This document shows, one piece after another, positions 45,086-53,714 of a stretch of DNA of 64,000 bases (positions are counted from its first letter, which is position 1; each line of letters starts with the position of its first letter). The notes below the pieces were generated by a model. It was given only the letters and a program-made list of their open reading frames with translations, was not told where the DNA came from and searched no databases. Location of the stretch: assembly GCF_014762705.1 (NCBI RefSeq), contig NZ_JABURL010000011.1:28583-92582 (forward strand). The letters run 5' to 3'. Made by a program: the position numbers and the translations under genes. This stretch comes from Cyclobacterium sp. (lineage in GTDB: Bacteria > Bacteroidota > Bacteroidia > Cytophagales > Cyclobacteriaceae).

Positions 45086-45116
45086 CAAATGTACTACCCA
45101 AGTTCTATTTTTCAAA
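45086..45116 (-). promoter_or_regulatory. Consensus promoter of the act-cta respiratory operon
   Basis: Reading the minus strand, TTTG (45116-45113) is followed after 19 bases by TACATTTG (45093-45086), an exact TAnnTTTG match. Transcription should start near 45079, leaving a leader of about 40 bases before the actA ATG at 45036. Confidence 0.75.
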
Positions 45117-45356
45117 CTTGCCGAAGCAGCCTCCAAATCATTGGGATAAAATTGTGTAGTCAATGTAAATTATTGTATTTCAATATTTTATGAATTTTTT
45201 ATAGAACATTTATTTAATTTAGAACTGTTATAAATAACCTCTAATTGTCAATATTTGCCAAATAAAATTTACGCCGGAGCGTAGGCCAAAAGAATTTCCA
45301 ATACGATCGGCAAAGAAAAGCCCTGTCTATGAAAATTATATTTTTAACTCCAGGTA

Positions 45357-45388
45357 TTTGAATTCGGAAGTATTTATACCTAAATTTG
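45357..45388 (+). promoter_or_regulatory. Consensus promoter of tRNA-Cys
   Basis: TTTG at 45357-45360 and TAAATTTG at 45381-45388 are separated by 20 bases, matching the Bacteroidota -33/-7 consensus. The tRNA begins 18 bases after the -7 element. Confidence 0.75.
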
Positions 45389-45406
45389 CGCTTCAATTAA
45401 GCAAAA

Positions 45407-45477
45407 GGTCGAGTGGCCGAGTGGCTAGGCAGAGGTCTGCAAAACCTTGTACAGCGGTTCGAATCCGCTCTCGACCT
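45407..45477 (+). tRNA. tRNA-Cys (GCA)
   Basis: A full cloverleaf can be drawn: acceptor GGTCGAG (45407-45413) with CTCGACC (45470-45476), anticodon stem with loop CTGCAAA giving anticodon GCA (45439-45441), and T loop TTCGAAT. The discriminator base is T (45477), the cysteine identity base. CCA is not encoded. Confidence 0.95.
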
Positions 45478-45480
45478 CCG

Positions 45481-45511
45481 AAAAGCATCCCCAAAAGGGA
45501 TGCTTTTTTTT
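45481..45511 (+). terminator. Terminator of tRNA-Cys
   Basis: AGCATCCC (45484-45491) pairs with GGGATGCT (45497-45504) around a five-base loop, followed by a T run. It begins within seven bases of the tRNA end. Confidence 0.88.
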
Positions 45512-45970
45512 ATGCCCAAATTGCTCTTTATTTCCCCGGCAAGGAGCCTGTAATGCTGGTTCCCCAGGCTTAGATCAAAAAAATCAATCTTTAAAACAGG
45601 CTTGGCTAGCTATTACAGCTGGTTTCTTGCAACTCCTTTCTGTTTATGATGTCGGTGAGAGCAAGTCTAAGGTAAAACACTTTGCTCAGTATATTTTTTT
45701 CAGTATCAATTTTTGCCAACTCTGAAAATTCAATCGCAGATTTCCAATTTAAAATGAAGCCTGACAGTAGCGATTCACGAAGTGATGATTATTACCCTGC
45801 AGGGTTCCGCGAAAAAAGATCAGGGCAGGTTACTTCTACCTTCGGCAGGGTACAATTAATGCTCTCAGGCACCTATGTATCGGAATTTATTCCCTGTTTT
45901 TACCAGCTTTGGTTCCGCCCCTTCCATTTTTTTAAAGTGTCTGTCCCCAGGATCAGGTTCTTTGATCTTT
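45512..45970. other. Gene-poor stretch after tRNA-Cys
   Basis: I see no credible gene in these 459 bases. There is a perfect 12-base palindrome ACCCTGCAGGGT at 45794-45805. Short open frames on the plus strand run into the 3' end of the convergent gene and show no recognisable domain. Confidence 0.5.
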
Positions 45971-48121
45971 TTACCAATACCCGTAATACCGTCCCATCCA
46001 GTAGGCTAACAGGTAGAAACTCCCACTCTCCTCTGACAGTCCCTTTCCTCCGCCGTCCAGTTGTTTGGGATTGGTGTTCCAGCGGGAAACATTACTTTCG
46101 CCGGGATTAAGAGCTACTAAAGCCTGTTCGACTCCTCCCCTTCCAGGAAATTCATCTCGTTTGATATCCCAGCGGTGGCTGTTGGTATAAGACCAGTTGA
46201 CCTGGTCCAGCGGAAAATCTTCTAAGATTTGCTGCGCAATTTCCAAATCAAGCGCTTCCCCTAGCAGGCTGCTGCTAAGGATGTTCCATACAGGCATTCG
46301 ATCGCTTCGGACCGCTTCCCATGACCGTCTCAGGCTTTTGAGGTATAAGGGGTAAGAAGGATCCTCTTTTGGGGTATACCGAAACAGATTGTGATAGGGA
46401 AAGAAATTCAGGATATCGTCCGAATGGCTGATTTCAAATGGATCGGTCATTTTAGCAGTAAAGGCATTTACAGCATATCCTTCTTTTTCGACCAAAAACC
46501 GATAAGCAATTTCATATTTTTGCTTACCGGTAAAATGGTAGGCCGTTTTCAGGTGGGAAAGGATTTGCAGGGAATTGAGTCCCCGCTCGTACATCCAGTT
46601 GGAAGACCGGTTGAGCGAATCCGGATTCCATATGCCCCAGCGGGTAGGAAGTCCATCGGCATCAATAAGCTGGAATTCATGGTCTACTATATGACCAACA
46701 ATCCGGTCTATCAGGGCTACCACCTGTTTTTGTTGGGAGTCATTGGCTACCAGCTCATGAAACAGGGCCAGAGAAAACAGGTGCCCCACAATCTCGTCCG
46801 AACTGGTGTCATCCAGCCATTGCCACTGCCCATCGGCTGAAAGATGCCAGTTTTTGGGATGTGGGGAGCGGGAAGGAGCGACCAGATCGGCTGCTCTGGC
46901 ATAGGAACGGGCAGGATAGCCATAAATACCGGTGACGGTTTCCAGTCTTTCCAAGGCCTCAAAGGTTCGCACGGCCCTTTCCCTCGCCGTTTCGTCCCTG
47001 GTAACTGCAAAACGATAACATTGGGCGATCAGGTAACAGGAGGTCCAAAGCCCATCATTATCCTCGTTTTCCATAAAACTACTGCTCAACTCCCCAGGGA
47101 TAGCCAGTTTAGAGCGGTTGATCAATCCCAGTCGATTGTGGCGGGCTTCAAGCACATGTTCCAGGGAGTCTGCCTTCTCCTCCAGGCTCATCTGTACACT
47201 CCCTATTTCCACAATCCCCTGCGGAGTAGCTACCCAGACCTTTTTATTTCCAATTGCTAAAATATCCTGGACCCTGTCATCCGGTAACCACCTTTTCCCG
47301 GAAAAGTACTGCCAATCCCCATCTTTTTTGATCAGCCCTTTGGCAGTTGCCATCCAAATCACCCCATCTTTTTCTACGATTCGGGTAACTGGTCCGTATG
47401 GCAAGCCATCCGAGCCTTTGGCCAGCCAGTTGTCACCACTTTCCGCTAATTTGCCTACTGCTTTTGCTGAACTAAAGTAAAGGCTGCCTACACTAGCTGT
47501 TGGCTCCAAAGCCATATACCTGCTTTCATGTCCCGGGGCCATAACGATTCTGTCCATATTGGCCCATATTTCGTTTTTGTGCCGCCAGAGTCCTTTATTC
47601 CCGGCTACCCACCAGCTTCCATCTGAATCAATGGCAAGGGAGTTGATGCTAATTTCTGTCAGGGCTGGGGGCAGGTTCCATTCCCCATTCCAGACAAACA
47701 GCCCCCTGCTGCTGCCGGCAAGGAGGGTTTGGGTATCTGCCCAGGCAAGGCAAGTGATCGATTCCCCGGAATGCAAAGGAGGATTGGGGATTTTTTTACC
47801 TCCTTCAGACCAGATAGATCGCCCGTTGGAAAGCCAAACCTGGTGTGAAGGATCCATGGCCCCAAATTGCAATCCGCTTATATAAGGTTTTCCTGACCAG
47901 GAACCCTGATAATAGGTAAATAAGCCATGTGAAGTAAGCATGAGGACAGAATCGCCTCTTGCAAAAAGTTGGAGGACATTTTTTCCTGCTCTTTCAGGTA
48001 AAGTAATTTTTCTGCTGATTCCCTGATCGAAGTATACTGGTTGCTGGGAAAAAGAGGGATAATTCAGAAAAAGCATCAATCCTAAACTGTGGAGGAGCCA
48101 GTATTTGGTGGTTGTTTTCAT
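45971..48121 (-). CDS. Secreted protein with beta-propeller repeats and an alpha-barrel-like C-terminal domain
   Basis: I prefer the start at 48121 (MKTTTKYWLLHSLGLMLFLN), which gives a clean signal peptide; an in-frame ATG at 48142 adds seven residues. The 716-residue product has an N-terminal half (residues about 45-315) with repeats of the two-component-propeller kind (LLAGSSRGLFVWNGEW, WWVAGNKGLWRHKNEIW, IWMATAKGLIKKDGDW, VWVATPQGIVEIG). The C-terminal half (about 330-716) is helical and rich in Trp, His and acidic residues (NEDNDGLWTSCYLIAQCYRF, WLDDTSSDEIVGHLFSLALF), like an alpha/alpha toroid of glycoside hydrolases or polysaccharide lyases. Exact family is not recognised. It lies 305 to 326 bp after the clan-A glycosidase gene. 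Confidence 0.7.
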   Translation of the reverse strand: MKTTTKYWLLHSLGLMLFLNYPSFSQQPVYFDQGISRKITLPERAGKNVLQLFARGDSVLMLTSHGLFTYYQGSWSGKPYISGLQFGAMDPSHQVWLSNGRSIWSEGGKKIPNPPLHSGESITCLAWADTQTLLAGSSRGLFVWNGEWNLPPALTEISINSLAIDSDGSWWVAGNKGLWRHKNEIWANMDRIVMAPGHESRYMALEPTASVGSLYFSSAKAVGKLAESGDNWLAKGSDGLPYGPVTRIVEKDGVIWMATAKGLIKKDGDWQYFSGKRWLPDDRVQDILAIGNKKVWVATPQGIVEIGSVQMSLEEKADSLEHVLEARHNRLGLINRSKLAIPGELSSSFMENEDNDGLWTSCYLIAQCYRFAVTRDETARERAVRTFEALERLETVTGIYGYPARSYARAADLVAPSRSPHPKNWHLSADGQWQWLDDTSSDEIVGHLFSLALFHELVANDSQQKQVVALIDRIVGHIVDHEFQLIDADGLPTRWGIWNPDSLNRSSNWMYERGLNSLQILSHLKTAYHFTGKQKYEIAYRFLVEKEGYAVNAFTAKMTDPFEISHSDDILNFFPYHNLFRYTPKEDPSYPLYLKSLRRSWEAVRSDRMPVWNILSSSLLGEALDLEIAQQILEDFPLDQVNWSYTNSHRWDIKRDEFPGRGGVEQALVALNPGESNVSRWNTNPKQLDGGGKGLSEESGSFYLLAYWMGRYYGYW

Positions 48122-48142
48122 AAATTTTCTGGTGGTAAGCAT

Positions 48143-48447
48143 TGAAACTTAATTTTCTGCATACCCTTTTAGGCCTATTTAAGCCTGATTAAATGATCTC
48201 TTTGCCCTTTTCCCTTATCGGAAAGGTACCAAATGCTATACTTTGAGCACTGAAAGATAGGCTATTTCAAGAGGGATAGTCAAGGTGTTTTTCCAACTAT
48301 CAGGCTTCCTGAATAGATAAAGACAGGGCTTTATATTCACTTGTAGCGCTCTGATTATTATACCTGTTGAAAGGTATAAGTTGACAGGGGATGCCCTTGC
48401 CTCCCCGGAGCAACAAGGTGCCAGATGTAGCATTCAGGAAGAAATGA
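48143..48447. repeat. Structured intergenic stretch, possible dispersed repeat
   Basis: No gene is credible here. The plus strand contains an eight-pair hairpin (TTATACCT 48358-48365 with AGGTATAA 48372-48379), then a GC-rich segment in which GGGGA/TCCCC and CCTTG/CAAGG can pair (about 48387-48420). The composition and internal pairing differ from the flanks and look like a repetitive intergenic element, but only one copy is present in the window so the repeat call cannot be confirmed. Confidence 0.3.
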
Positions 48448-50658
48448 TCAAAAAACGATTTCGTAATAAATGGCTTTGGTTTCTGCTCCCCTGATTGCTA
48501 TGGTGTTTGAGCTGACAGGCAATGTTTTGCCAGTTCTATTGCCTGCATGGTCAAGTACATGTACCGTAAAGGTCCGATCATCAGGCAGGCTGAGTTCCAC
48601 ATTGACAGGCTCAAGCAACACAGGTGCCTCGCCGGTGGCGAGCAATTCCGTCTTATTGTCATTGTATTCCATGCCAGTGTTTTTTGCACGGGCCATTGTG
48701 GTGACCAGTAACCTGTCAGCATCCTGAAGACCTCTGGAAGGATCCATACTGCTCAGGAATATAACGGCAAACTCATTGTCGGTTTTTATACTGAACTGGT
48801 CCAGGTCTATCTTTCTGTTTTTTGCAAACCCTACCAGTCCCTTTGTTCCTGCACTATTGATGGTAAAATGCCCTTTGTTCTCTTCTGTCCAGTACAGTTG
48901 CCCTGTATTGGAAACAATTCCCCCATCCTGTTTATAAGGTTCCAGGCTCCCTATTTCGTCCGGAAGATCTTCGCTGGTAAATGTTAAGGTTACTTTGCCC
49001 GCTGCCATCGCTTCTATGGGAAAATTGCTTTTAAAAACTTTCCGGTCCTGATCCTGAATTACCTTTTCATCGAAAAAGCCTGTTCCGGCTTCCAATGCGT
49101 CAAAATTAACTTTCCTGTCCACGATGGTTTCCCCCTCCATAATGTCCTTGCGGTACACCATCATGGCCAGGGCAGGGTATAATGCCAATTGGGTTGGTGA
49201 AGTAACGTTGTAGACTCCTCCCCAGGGAGGTGTTTGAATCGTGGGGGTATAGGAGGGCTGGTCTATGGCAAAGCTAAAGGAAGCATCCCATCCCTGAAGT
49301 CCCAGGCCATAGGCCGCAATAATCGGAGAACTTTCTGCAGTCCATTCTGATGGAATCAGGCTCATCCATTCAGACAAGGCAAAAGGCCGGTCACTGACTT
49401 GCTGCAAACCCGTCCCAAATAATCCTGAACCAATCTGGGACAACATGGAAGCATTGGACATTTTTCCAGTCTGTAGGTTATGGCCACTGCCTCCTCCAAA
49501 GTAGTTGTGTCTGTCGATCATTCCCACCTGATAATCTGCATACAGATTGTATAAATGGGAAAGTCCGGTTCCCGCCTGCCAGCAACTGGCCACAATGGTT
49601 CCTTTGTATCCCGTATCCCTGACCGCCTTCTGAAATTTCAAGTAAAATTTTGCCTGTTCCTCAAAAAGAAAATTTAATTTGTCCAGCACATGTTGCTTAA
49701 CAGGCCTGCTTTCAGCCACTGCCTGCTCGTATTCCTGGCTGAAAAAGCCATGGTTGGGGTTGGGGTAGAGATTCTTTTTGTCCAAATGCGCTCCTTCGGA
49801 AATCCCCTCCCCATTCCAAACACTTTCTAATTTTGCCTGGGTACCGTACTTTGCCTGAAGCCAGTCGGAGAATTTGCGGCAAAGCAAGGCCCTGTAGGTA
49901 GGGGTTTGTTCCAGGGTTTTTTCTATGGCAGCCCAAAAAATATTATCCTCGTTTTGGAACTCCACAAAAGCAAGGGCAGGATCATCCGCATAGCGCAGAC
50001 CTGTATGTGGATTTTTATGGTTGAGCATATTGACCACCAACTCAATATTCAGGGTTTGCAAATCCCCGGCAAAATTCACCAATGATGCCGTGGAACCGTT
50101 GAGGTGTGCCCATGGAAACTCCGTATTGGCCACTTCATCGTAGGCCAGAAGTCTGGTACTGTCGGCCGGTTTGACCCTGTGTCCATAAATGGGGGACCAG
50201 CCATAATAAATTCCTTTTTCACGCAAGGCATAGCTGAAATAATCGAAGTTCGCCCATTTCTCAGGTTTGATTTGGGTGGACTGCTGATCATCAGTGGCCT
50301 CCCAGGTGAACTTGTGAAACCTTACGCCATTGATGCCATATTTTGCTAAAAACCTTCTCCACTCATCTGCTTTTTTAGCGGAAGAAAATGGATTGCTACC
50401 ATTGATATTGGTACCCCAAAATTTTACCGGTCGCCCATTTTCAAAGACCAGGTCATTGCCTTTCATCTGAACAAACCCGTGTTTTCCTGCAGGAGCATCC
50501 AGCCAACTGCTGAGATCCAGGTTGTTGGTCTGGTAGTAGTTCTTTGGTTGAAACGGGAACCAGTCGCCGTCTTGGCAACTTGCGGGTTTTGCCAGGCAAA
50601 TAAACCAGATAATTAAAAAAAGAATGGAATGGAATATATATGAAAAGTTGGTTTTCAT
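48448..50658 (-). CDS. Secreted clan GH-A glycoside hydrolase (GH5-like)
   Basis: The 736-residue protein has a signal peptide (FLIIWFICLAKPASC, then QDGDW). Its catalytic region (residues about 30-520) has the TIM-barrel layout of clan GH-A: GRPVKFWGTNINGSNPF near the start, FVEFQNEDNIFW with an Asn-Glu pair as probable acid/base, and LSEWMSLIPSEW with a probable nucleophile Glu. The rest (about 560-736) is beta-rich. Substrate cannot be told; some relatives act on plant or algal beta-glycans. It lies eight bases downstream of the redoxin gene in an apparent operon with TlpA. Confidence 0.78.
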   Translation of the reverse strand: MKTNFSYIFHSILFLIIWFICLAKPASCQDGDWFPFQPKNYYQTNNLDLSSWLDAPAGKHGFVQMKGNDLVFENGRPVKFWGTNINGSNPFSSAKKADEWRRFLAKYGINGVRFHKFTWEATDDQQSTQIKPEKWANFDYFSYALREKGIYYGWSPIYGHRVKPADSTRLLAYDEVANTEFPWAHLNGSTASLVNFAGDLQTLNIELVVNMLNHKNPHTGLRYADDPALAFVEFQNEDNIFWAAIEKTLEQTPTYRALLCRKFSDWLQAKYGTQAKLESVWNGEGISEGAHLDKKNLYPNPNHGFFSQEYEQAVAESRPVKQHVLDKLNFLFEEQAKFYLKFQKAVRDTGYKGTIVASCWQAGTGLSHLYNLYADYQVGMIDRHNYFGGGSGHNLQTGKMSNASMLSQIGSGLFGTGLQQVSDRPFALSEWMSLIPSEWTAESSPIIAAYGLGLQGWDASFSFAIDQPSYTPTIQTPPWGGVYNVTSPTQLALYPALAMMVYRKDIMEGETIVDRKVNFDALEAGTGFFDEKVIQDQDRKVFKSNFPIEAMAAGKVTLTFTSEDLPDEIGSLEPYKQDGGIVSNTGQLYWTEENKGHFTINSAGTKGLVGFAKNRKIDLDQFSIKTDNEFAVIFLSSMDPSRGLQDADRLLVTTMARAKNTGMEYNDNKTELLATGEAPVLLEPVNVELSLPDDRTFTVHVLDHAGNRTGKTLPVSSNTIAIRGAETKAIYYEIVF

Positions 50659-50665
50659 AATGACC

Positions 50666-51292
50666 CTACTCCGAGTTCCGGGACCATTTGATACTGCATC
50701 CTATGGCCTTGGTGGTTTTTTCACCTACATTTTGACCTTTGATCACTGCCTCCACCGCTTCTGCTGCATAGTGCCTGGTGACAGCTGAAGCATCCTGGTA
50801 ATTGTTGTCTATGGCACCGATATACTTGACGATAAACTTCCCATTCTCTCTGTTCAGCAGGTAGACATGTGGGGTTCTGGATCCCCCGTATGCCTTGATG
50901 ACTTCCTGGCTTTCGTCATGGAGATAGGGAAAGGGGAAATCCTTTTCCTGCGCTCTTTTTTTCATGGCATCAAAACTATCCCCCGGACTTACCTGAGCGT
51001 CATTGGGGTTGATGGCTATGACCGGATACCCCTGGGGAGCGTATTTTTCGTGCAATTGTATCATCCGATCCTCATAGGCTTTCACATAGGGACAGGTATT
51101 GCAGGAAAAAATCACAAAAGCTCCTTTAGCATTTTCCATACCACTGAGAGAAACCAGAGAACCATCCACATTGGTCAATTCAAAATCCATGGCTTCATCT
51201 CCAACGGAATAACCTGCATTTTGGGCCAGGGAAATTTGAGTGATGCACAGCAGTGCAAAAAAGGTCAGGATTAAAGGGTTTGTCTTTTTCAT
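50666..51292 (-). CDS. Secreted thioredoxin-family (AhpC/TSA-like) protein
   Basis: A 208-residue protein with a signal peptide (ILTFFALLCITQISLA) and a peroxiredoxin-like thioredoxin fold. The active motif is FSCNTCPYVKAYEDR (CxxC), followed by AINPNDAQVSPGDSFDAM and the cis-Pro region GGSRTPHVYLL. A further Cys lies near the end (IGCSIKW). Such proteins act as periplasmic thiol oxidoreductases. It sits between TlpA (four-base gap) and the glycosidase (seven-base gap). Confidence 0.88.
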   Translation of the reverse strand: MKKTNPLILTFFALLCITQISLAQNAGYSVGDEAMDFELTNVDGSLVSLSGMENAKGAFVIFSCNTCPYVKAYEDRMIQLHEKYAPQGYPVIAINPNDAQVSPGDSFDAMKKRAQEKDFPFPYLHDESQEVIKAYGGSRTPHVYLLNRENGKFIVKYIGAIDNNYQDASAVTRHYAAEAVEAVIKGQNVGEKTTKAIGCSIKWSRNSE

Positions 51293-51296
51293 GGTT

Positions 51297-51785
51297 TTAG
51301 GGTTTGAGTTGATCGATCAGGTTTTGCAGTTCATTTGCTTCCAATTCTCCTTCATGAAAACGGCGCTTACCATCAGGTAAAATGAACAGGGTGGCTGGAA
51401 TGGCACCTGTCCAGCTTTTATCCACCTTATCAATCCAGGAATTGAAATCCACATCATTGAGCAGGTATACGGGGGATTGGATGTTTTTTCTTTTCATAAA
51501 AGAAGTCACCCTCTCCGGTCTGCGCCCGTCATCCATAGAAATAAATACCAGTTCCAAATCCGGATTGTCCTTACTGGCTTCTTCGAAATGGGGCATTTCA
51601 CGTATACAAGGGGCGCACCAGGTGGCCCAGAAGTTATAGATGCGCAGTTTTTCCGAATCTGCCGAAGTCAGGGACTCAAATTCTTCAAAGGAGATGATTT
51701 TAAAATCCGGATCAGGATTTTCGGAACTTGAAAAACCCGGTATCAGCATAAATAATACTGCAAATTTTAAAAAAAATGTATTCAT
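51297..51785 (-). CDS. TlpA-like periplasmic thiol-disulfide reductase
   Basis: The 162-residue protein starts with a signal peptide (FFLKFAVLFMLIPGFSSS) and has the TlpA/ResA motif FWATWCAPCIREMPHFEE (CxxC), LVFISMDDGR and the cis-Pro loop GAIPATLFILPDG. It should keep periplasmic thiols reduced, often for cytochrome c maturation. Here it is the first gene of a run with another redoxin and a secreted glycosidase. Confidence 0.9.
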   Translation of the reverse strand: MNTFFLKFAVLFMLIPGFSSSENPDPDFKIISFEEFESLTSADSEKLRIYNFWATWCAPCIREMPHFEEASKDNPDLELVFISMDDGRRPERVTSFMKRKNIQSPVYLLNDVDFNSWIDKVDKSWTGAIPATLFILPDGKRRFHEGELEANELQNLIDQLKP

Positions 51786-51822
51786 TTAATTGGATTTAGA
51801 AAGGTTGATGTTGGTAACTTTT

Positions 51823-51960
51823 CTAACGAAATTGCTCCCTTAGGGTTTCGGAGGGGATTGAAGCTGGTTTTTTTCCTGGAGAGAAGGAGCTTGTGGGAAA
51901 ACCTATTGTTGGAGCCTGATAGCCGCCAGTTTTAATTAATTGCCAAGGATGCGCAATACA
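51823..51960. repeat. Possible dispersed intergenic repeat
   Basis: The stretch reads on the minus strand as GC-balanced sequence with LIKTGGYQAPTIGFPTSSFS-like coding that resembles spurious ORFs I associate with intergenic repeats in this bacterial group. Only one copy is present in this window, so this is recall-based and weak. Confidence 0.25.
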
Positions 51961-52076
51961 GCCGTCAGAATTATTTAAGAAAATAGGTTTAAATATTGAC
52001 AGATAAGACAATTGAAAAATAATTTTCGTTTTTAACACGATAAGACAACTCATCTAAGAAAAAACTAATTATAAAG

Positions 52077-52196
52077 TTGACGGAATCGATAAAAGTAAAA
52101 GGAAAATCAGGCTACAGCCTAAAAGACTTGTCTGGGGCATGGGAAGATTCTCGGGATGCAAACGAGTTTATAAAGAAATTAGAGATTCAAGAGTAA
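52077..52196 (+). pseudogene. Truncated antitoxin-like gene (VapB-type tail)
   Basis: From a TTG at 52077 the frame gives 39 codons: it contains KGKSGYSLKDLSGAWEDSRD and ends NEFIKKLEIQE. A C-terminal pattern of LSGAWEDSRDANEFI resembles the toxin-binding tail of VapB-type antitoxins, in which a Trp-Glu-Asp-Asp/Ser run follows a short linker. The frame extends upstream to a stop at 52041 with no ATG, and no N-terminal DNA-binding part or downstream PIN toxin is present. It is probably a remnant; an active tiny protein cannot be excluded. Confidence 0.4.
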
Positions 52197-52812
52197 AAAA
52201 AAAAGATAACCTGAAATTCTTTTGTACTACCTGTTTGGTACCAATATTAGGTGTGCATTTTTTTTGTTGAAAATTGTGCAATTTCTGAAATCACATTAGG
52301 AAAACATGTCTTCGGAGCATAAATCAATTTGGATCCTGATAAAATCCCCTGCTTTTGGAGCAGTTCATTGAGCTAAAAGGCGACATTCGCAGCATACAGA
52401 TAAACTGGAGTAATTGCCTGAAGTATTAGGGTATTCCAAAACAAAAGGAGCCCATTCAAATCCGGAAAGAAAGGCACTTTTTGTTGGTGATCATATAGAT
52501 AGGGGACTTAAAATAATTGAAGTCTTGCCAATCCTTAGTCCACGGTAGACGCTGATCATGCCATTGCCTTAATGGAGAACCACGAATGCCATCCCCCCTG
52601 TTTTCATTTCAAAGCATCTGAAAGTGGGCACCTCAGGGAACATCTTATTAAGAATATCCTTCTACAGCGGGAAACTTTACAGCAGTTTCAAAACAGACAA
52701 ATCTTCAAACGATAGTTTTTGGTTAAAAGTAAATTGAGTAGATTGTGTCCGTAATGGTGGGATAGCCATTTTTACACTCAGGAAAAATTCAAACCTCAAC
52801 CCAACTTTAACA

Positions 52813-53679
52813 ATGAAGCCTTTACAACTCCTTTTGCCCTTGCTTTTGATCACGGTCTGCAGCTTGCATGCCCAGGAAAGTCGTGTTTTTGATGCGCTCA
52901 GCATGGAAAGCGAAATCCTGAATATGGAGAGAAAATTTGCCGTTTACCTGCCTCCAGGATATGAATATTCGCAGCGTTCCTACCCCGTTCTTTACCTGCT
53001 ACACGGTGCCGGAGACGATCAGACAGGCTGGGTACAGTTTGGAGAAGTGCAGTATATTGCGGACAAGGCCTTTTCCGAAGGCATTGCCACACAGATGATC
53101 ATCGTCATGCCTGATGCCAATACAGGTAAAAGGGGATATTTTAATGATGTGAACAACGACTGGCGCTATGAGGATTTCTTTTTTGAAGAGCTGATGCCCT
53201 ATGTTGAGTCCCAGTATAGGATCAAAAAGGAAAAGCGCTACCGGGCTATTGCCGGCTTGTCCATGGGCGGTGGAGGCACCTTCTTTTATGCCATGCATCG
53301 ACCGGACCTGTTTTCTTCTGCCTGTCCCCTCAGTGCGGCTTTGCGCAATTTCAGTTTCGAGGATTTCAAAAAGGGGTTGGGAAACAACCAAACACCAATC
53401 AAAGAACCTTCCACTTTGGAAGCCTACTTCGACCTGCATCAGGCCTTGCGTCAGATCGAACTGAATGATCCGGAGGATATGAAATCCGTCAAATGGTTTT
53501 TTGACTGCGGGGATGATGATTTTCTATACGAAGGCAACAGCCTGGTGCATATTGCCATGAAGAAAAAAGAAATACCGCACGAGTTCAGGATCCGGGACGG
53601 TGCCCATAACTGGACCTACTGGAGAGAATCCCTTCCTCATGTATTGAGTTTTGTTTCGGATACTTTCAGGCAGAAATAA
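52813..53679 (+). CDS. Secreted CE1-like alpha/beta hydrolase (esterase)
   Basis: The 288-residue protein has a signal peptide (LQLLLPLLLITVCSLHAQ). The esterase D/CE1 fold is seen in FAVYLPPGYEY, YLLHGAGDDQTGWVQFG, the nucleophile elbow GLSMGG, an acid candidate in FDCGDDD and the catalytic His in GAHNW. Related enzymes cleave feruloyl or acetyl esters from plant polysaccharides. It stands alone on the plus strand, near secreted glycosidase genes, and converges on the cytosine deaminase gene. Confidence 0.88.
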   Translation: MKPLQLLLPLLLITVCSLHAQESRVFDALSMESEILNMERKFAVYLPPGYEYSQRSYPVLYLLHGAGDDQTGWVQFGEVQYIADKAFSEGIATQMIIVMPDANTGKRGYFNDVNNDWRYEDFFFEELMPYVESQYRIKKEKRYRAIAGLSMGGGGTFFYAMHRPDLFSSACPLSAALRNFSFEDFKKGLGNNQTPIKEPSTLEAYFDLHQALRQIELNDPEDMKSVKWFFDCGDDDFLYEGNSLVHIAMKKKEIPHEFRIRDGAHNWTYWRESLPHVLSFVSDTFRQK

Positions 53680-53714
53680 GCGGGACTATTTTCCGCTATG
53701 AAGTAGCAGCGGGA

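Larger units (their letters stand above)
45037..45406. other. Divergent promoter region between actA and tRNA-Cys
   Basis: No gene is visible in these 370 bases. The left side holds the minus-strand actA promoter and the right side the plus-strand tRNA-Cys promoter, both matching the phylum consensus. The centre is AT rich with one small hairpin (TACGC at 45270-45274 with GCGTA at 45279-45283). Confidence 0.7.
51786..52812. other. One-kilobase gene-poor region with degraded sequence
   Basis: No full-length gene is found. The left part (51823-51960) carries a structured, repeat-like stretch. A short open frame at 52042-52196 encodes an antitoxin-like tail (separate entry). Further right, a 47-codon frame (52572-52715) has no recognised domain. 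The rest has many stops in all frames. This looks like a site of past insertion and decay. Confidence 0.55.

Noticed and set aside
52572..52715. 47-codon frame in the gene-poor gap
   Set aside because: It has no recognised domain and no supporting signals; in a decayed region a frame of this size can occur by chance.
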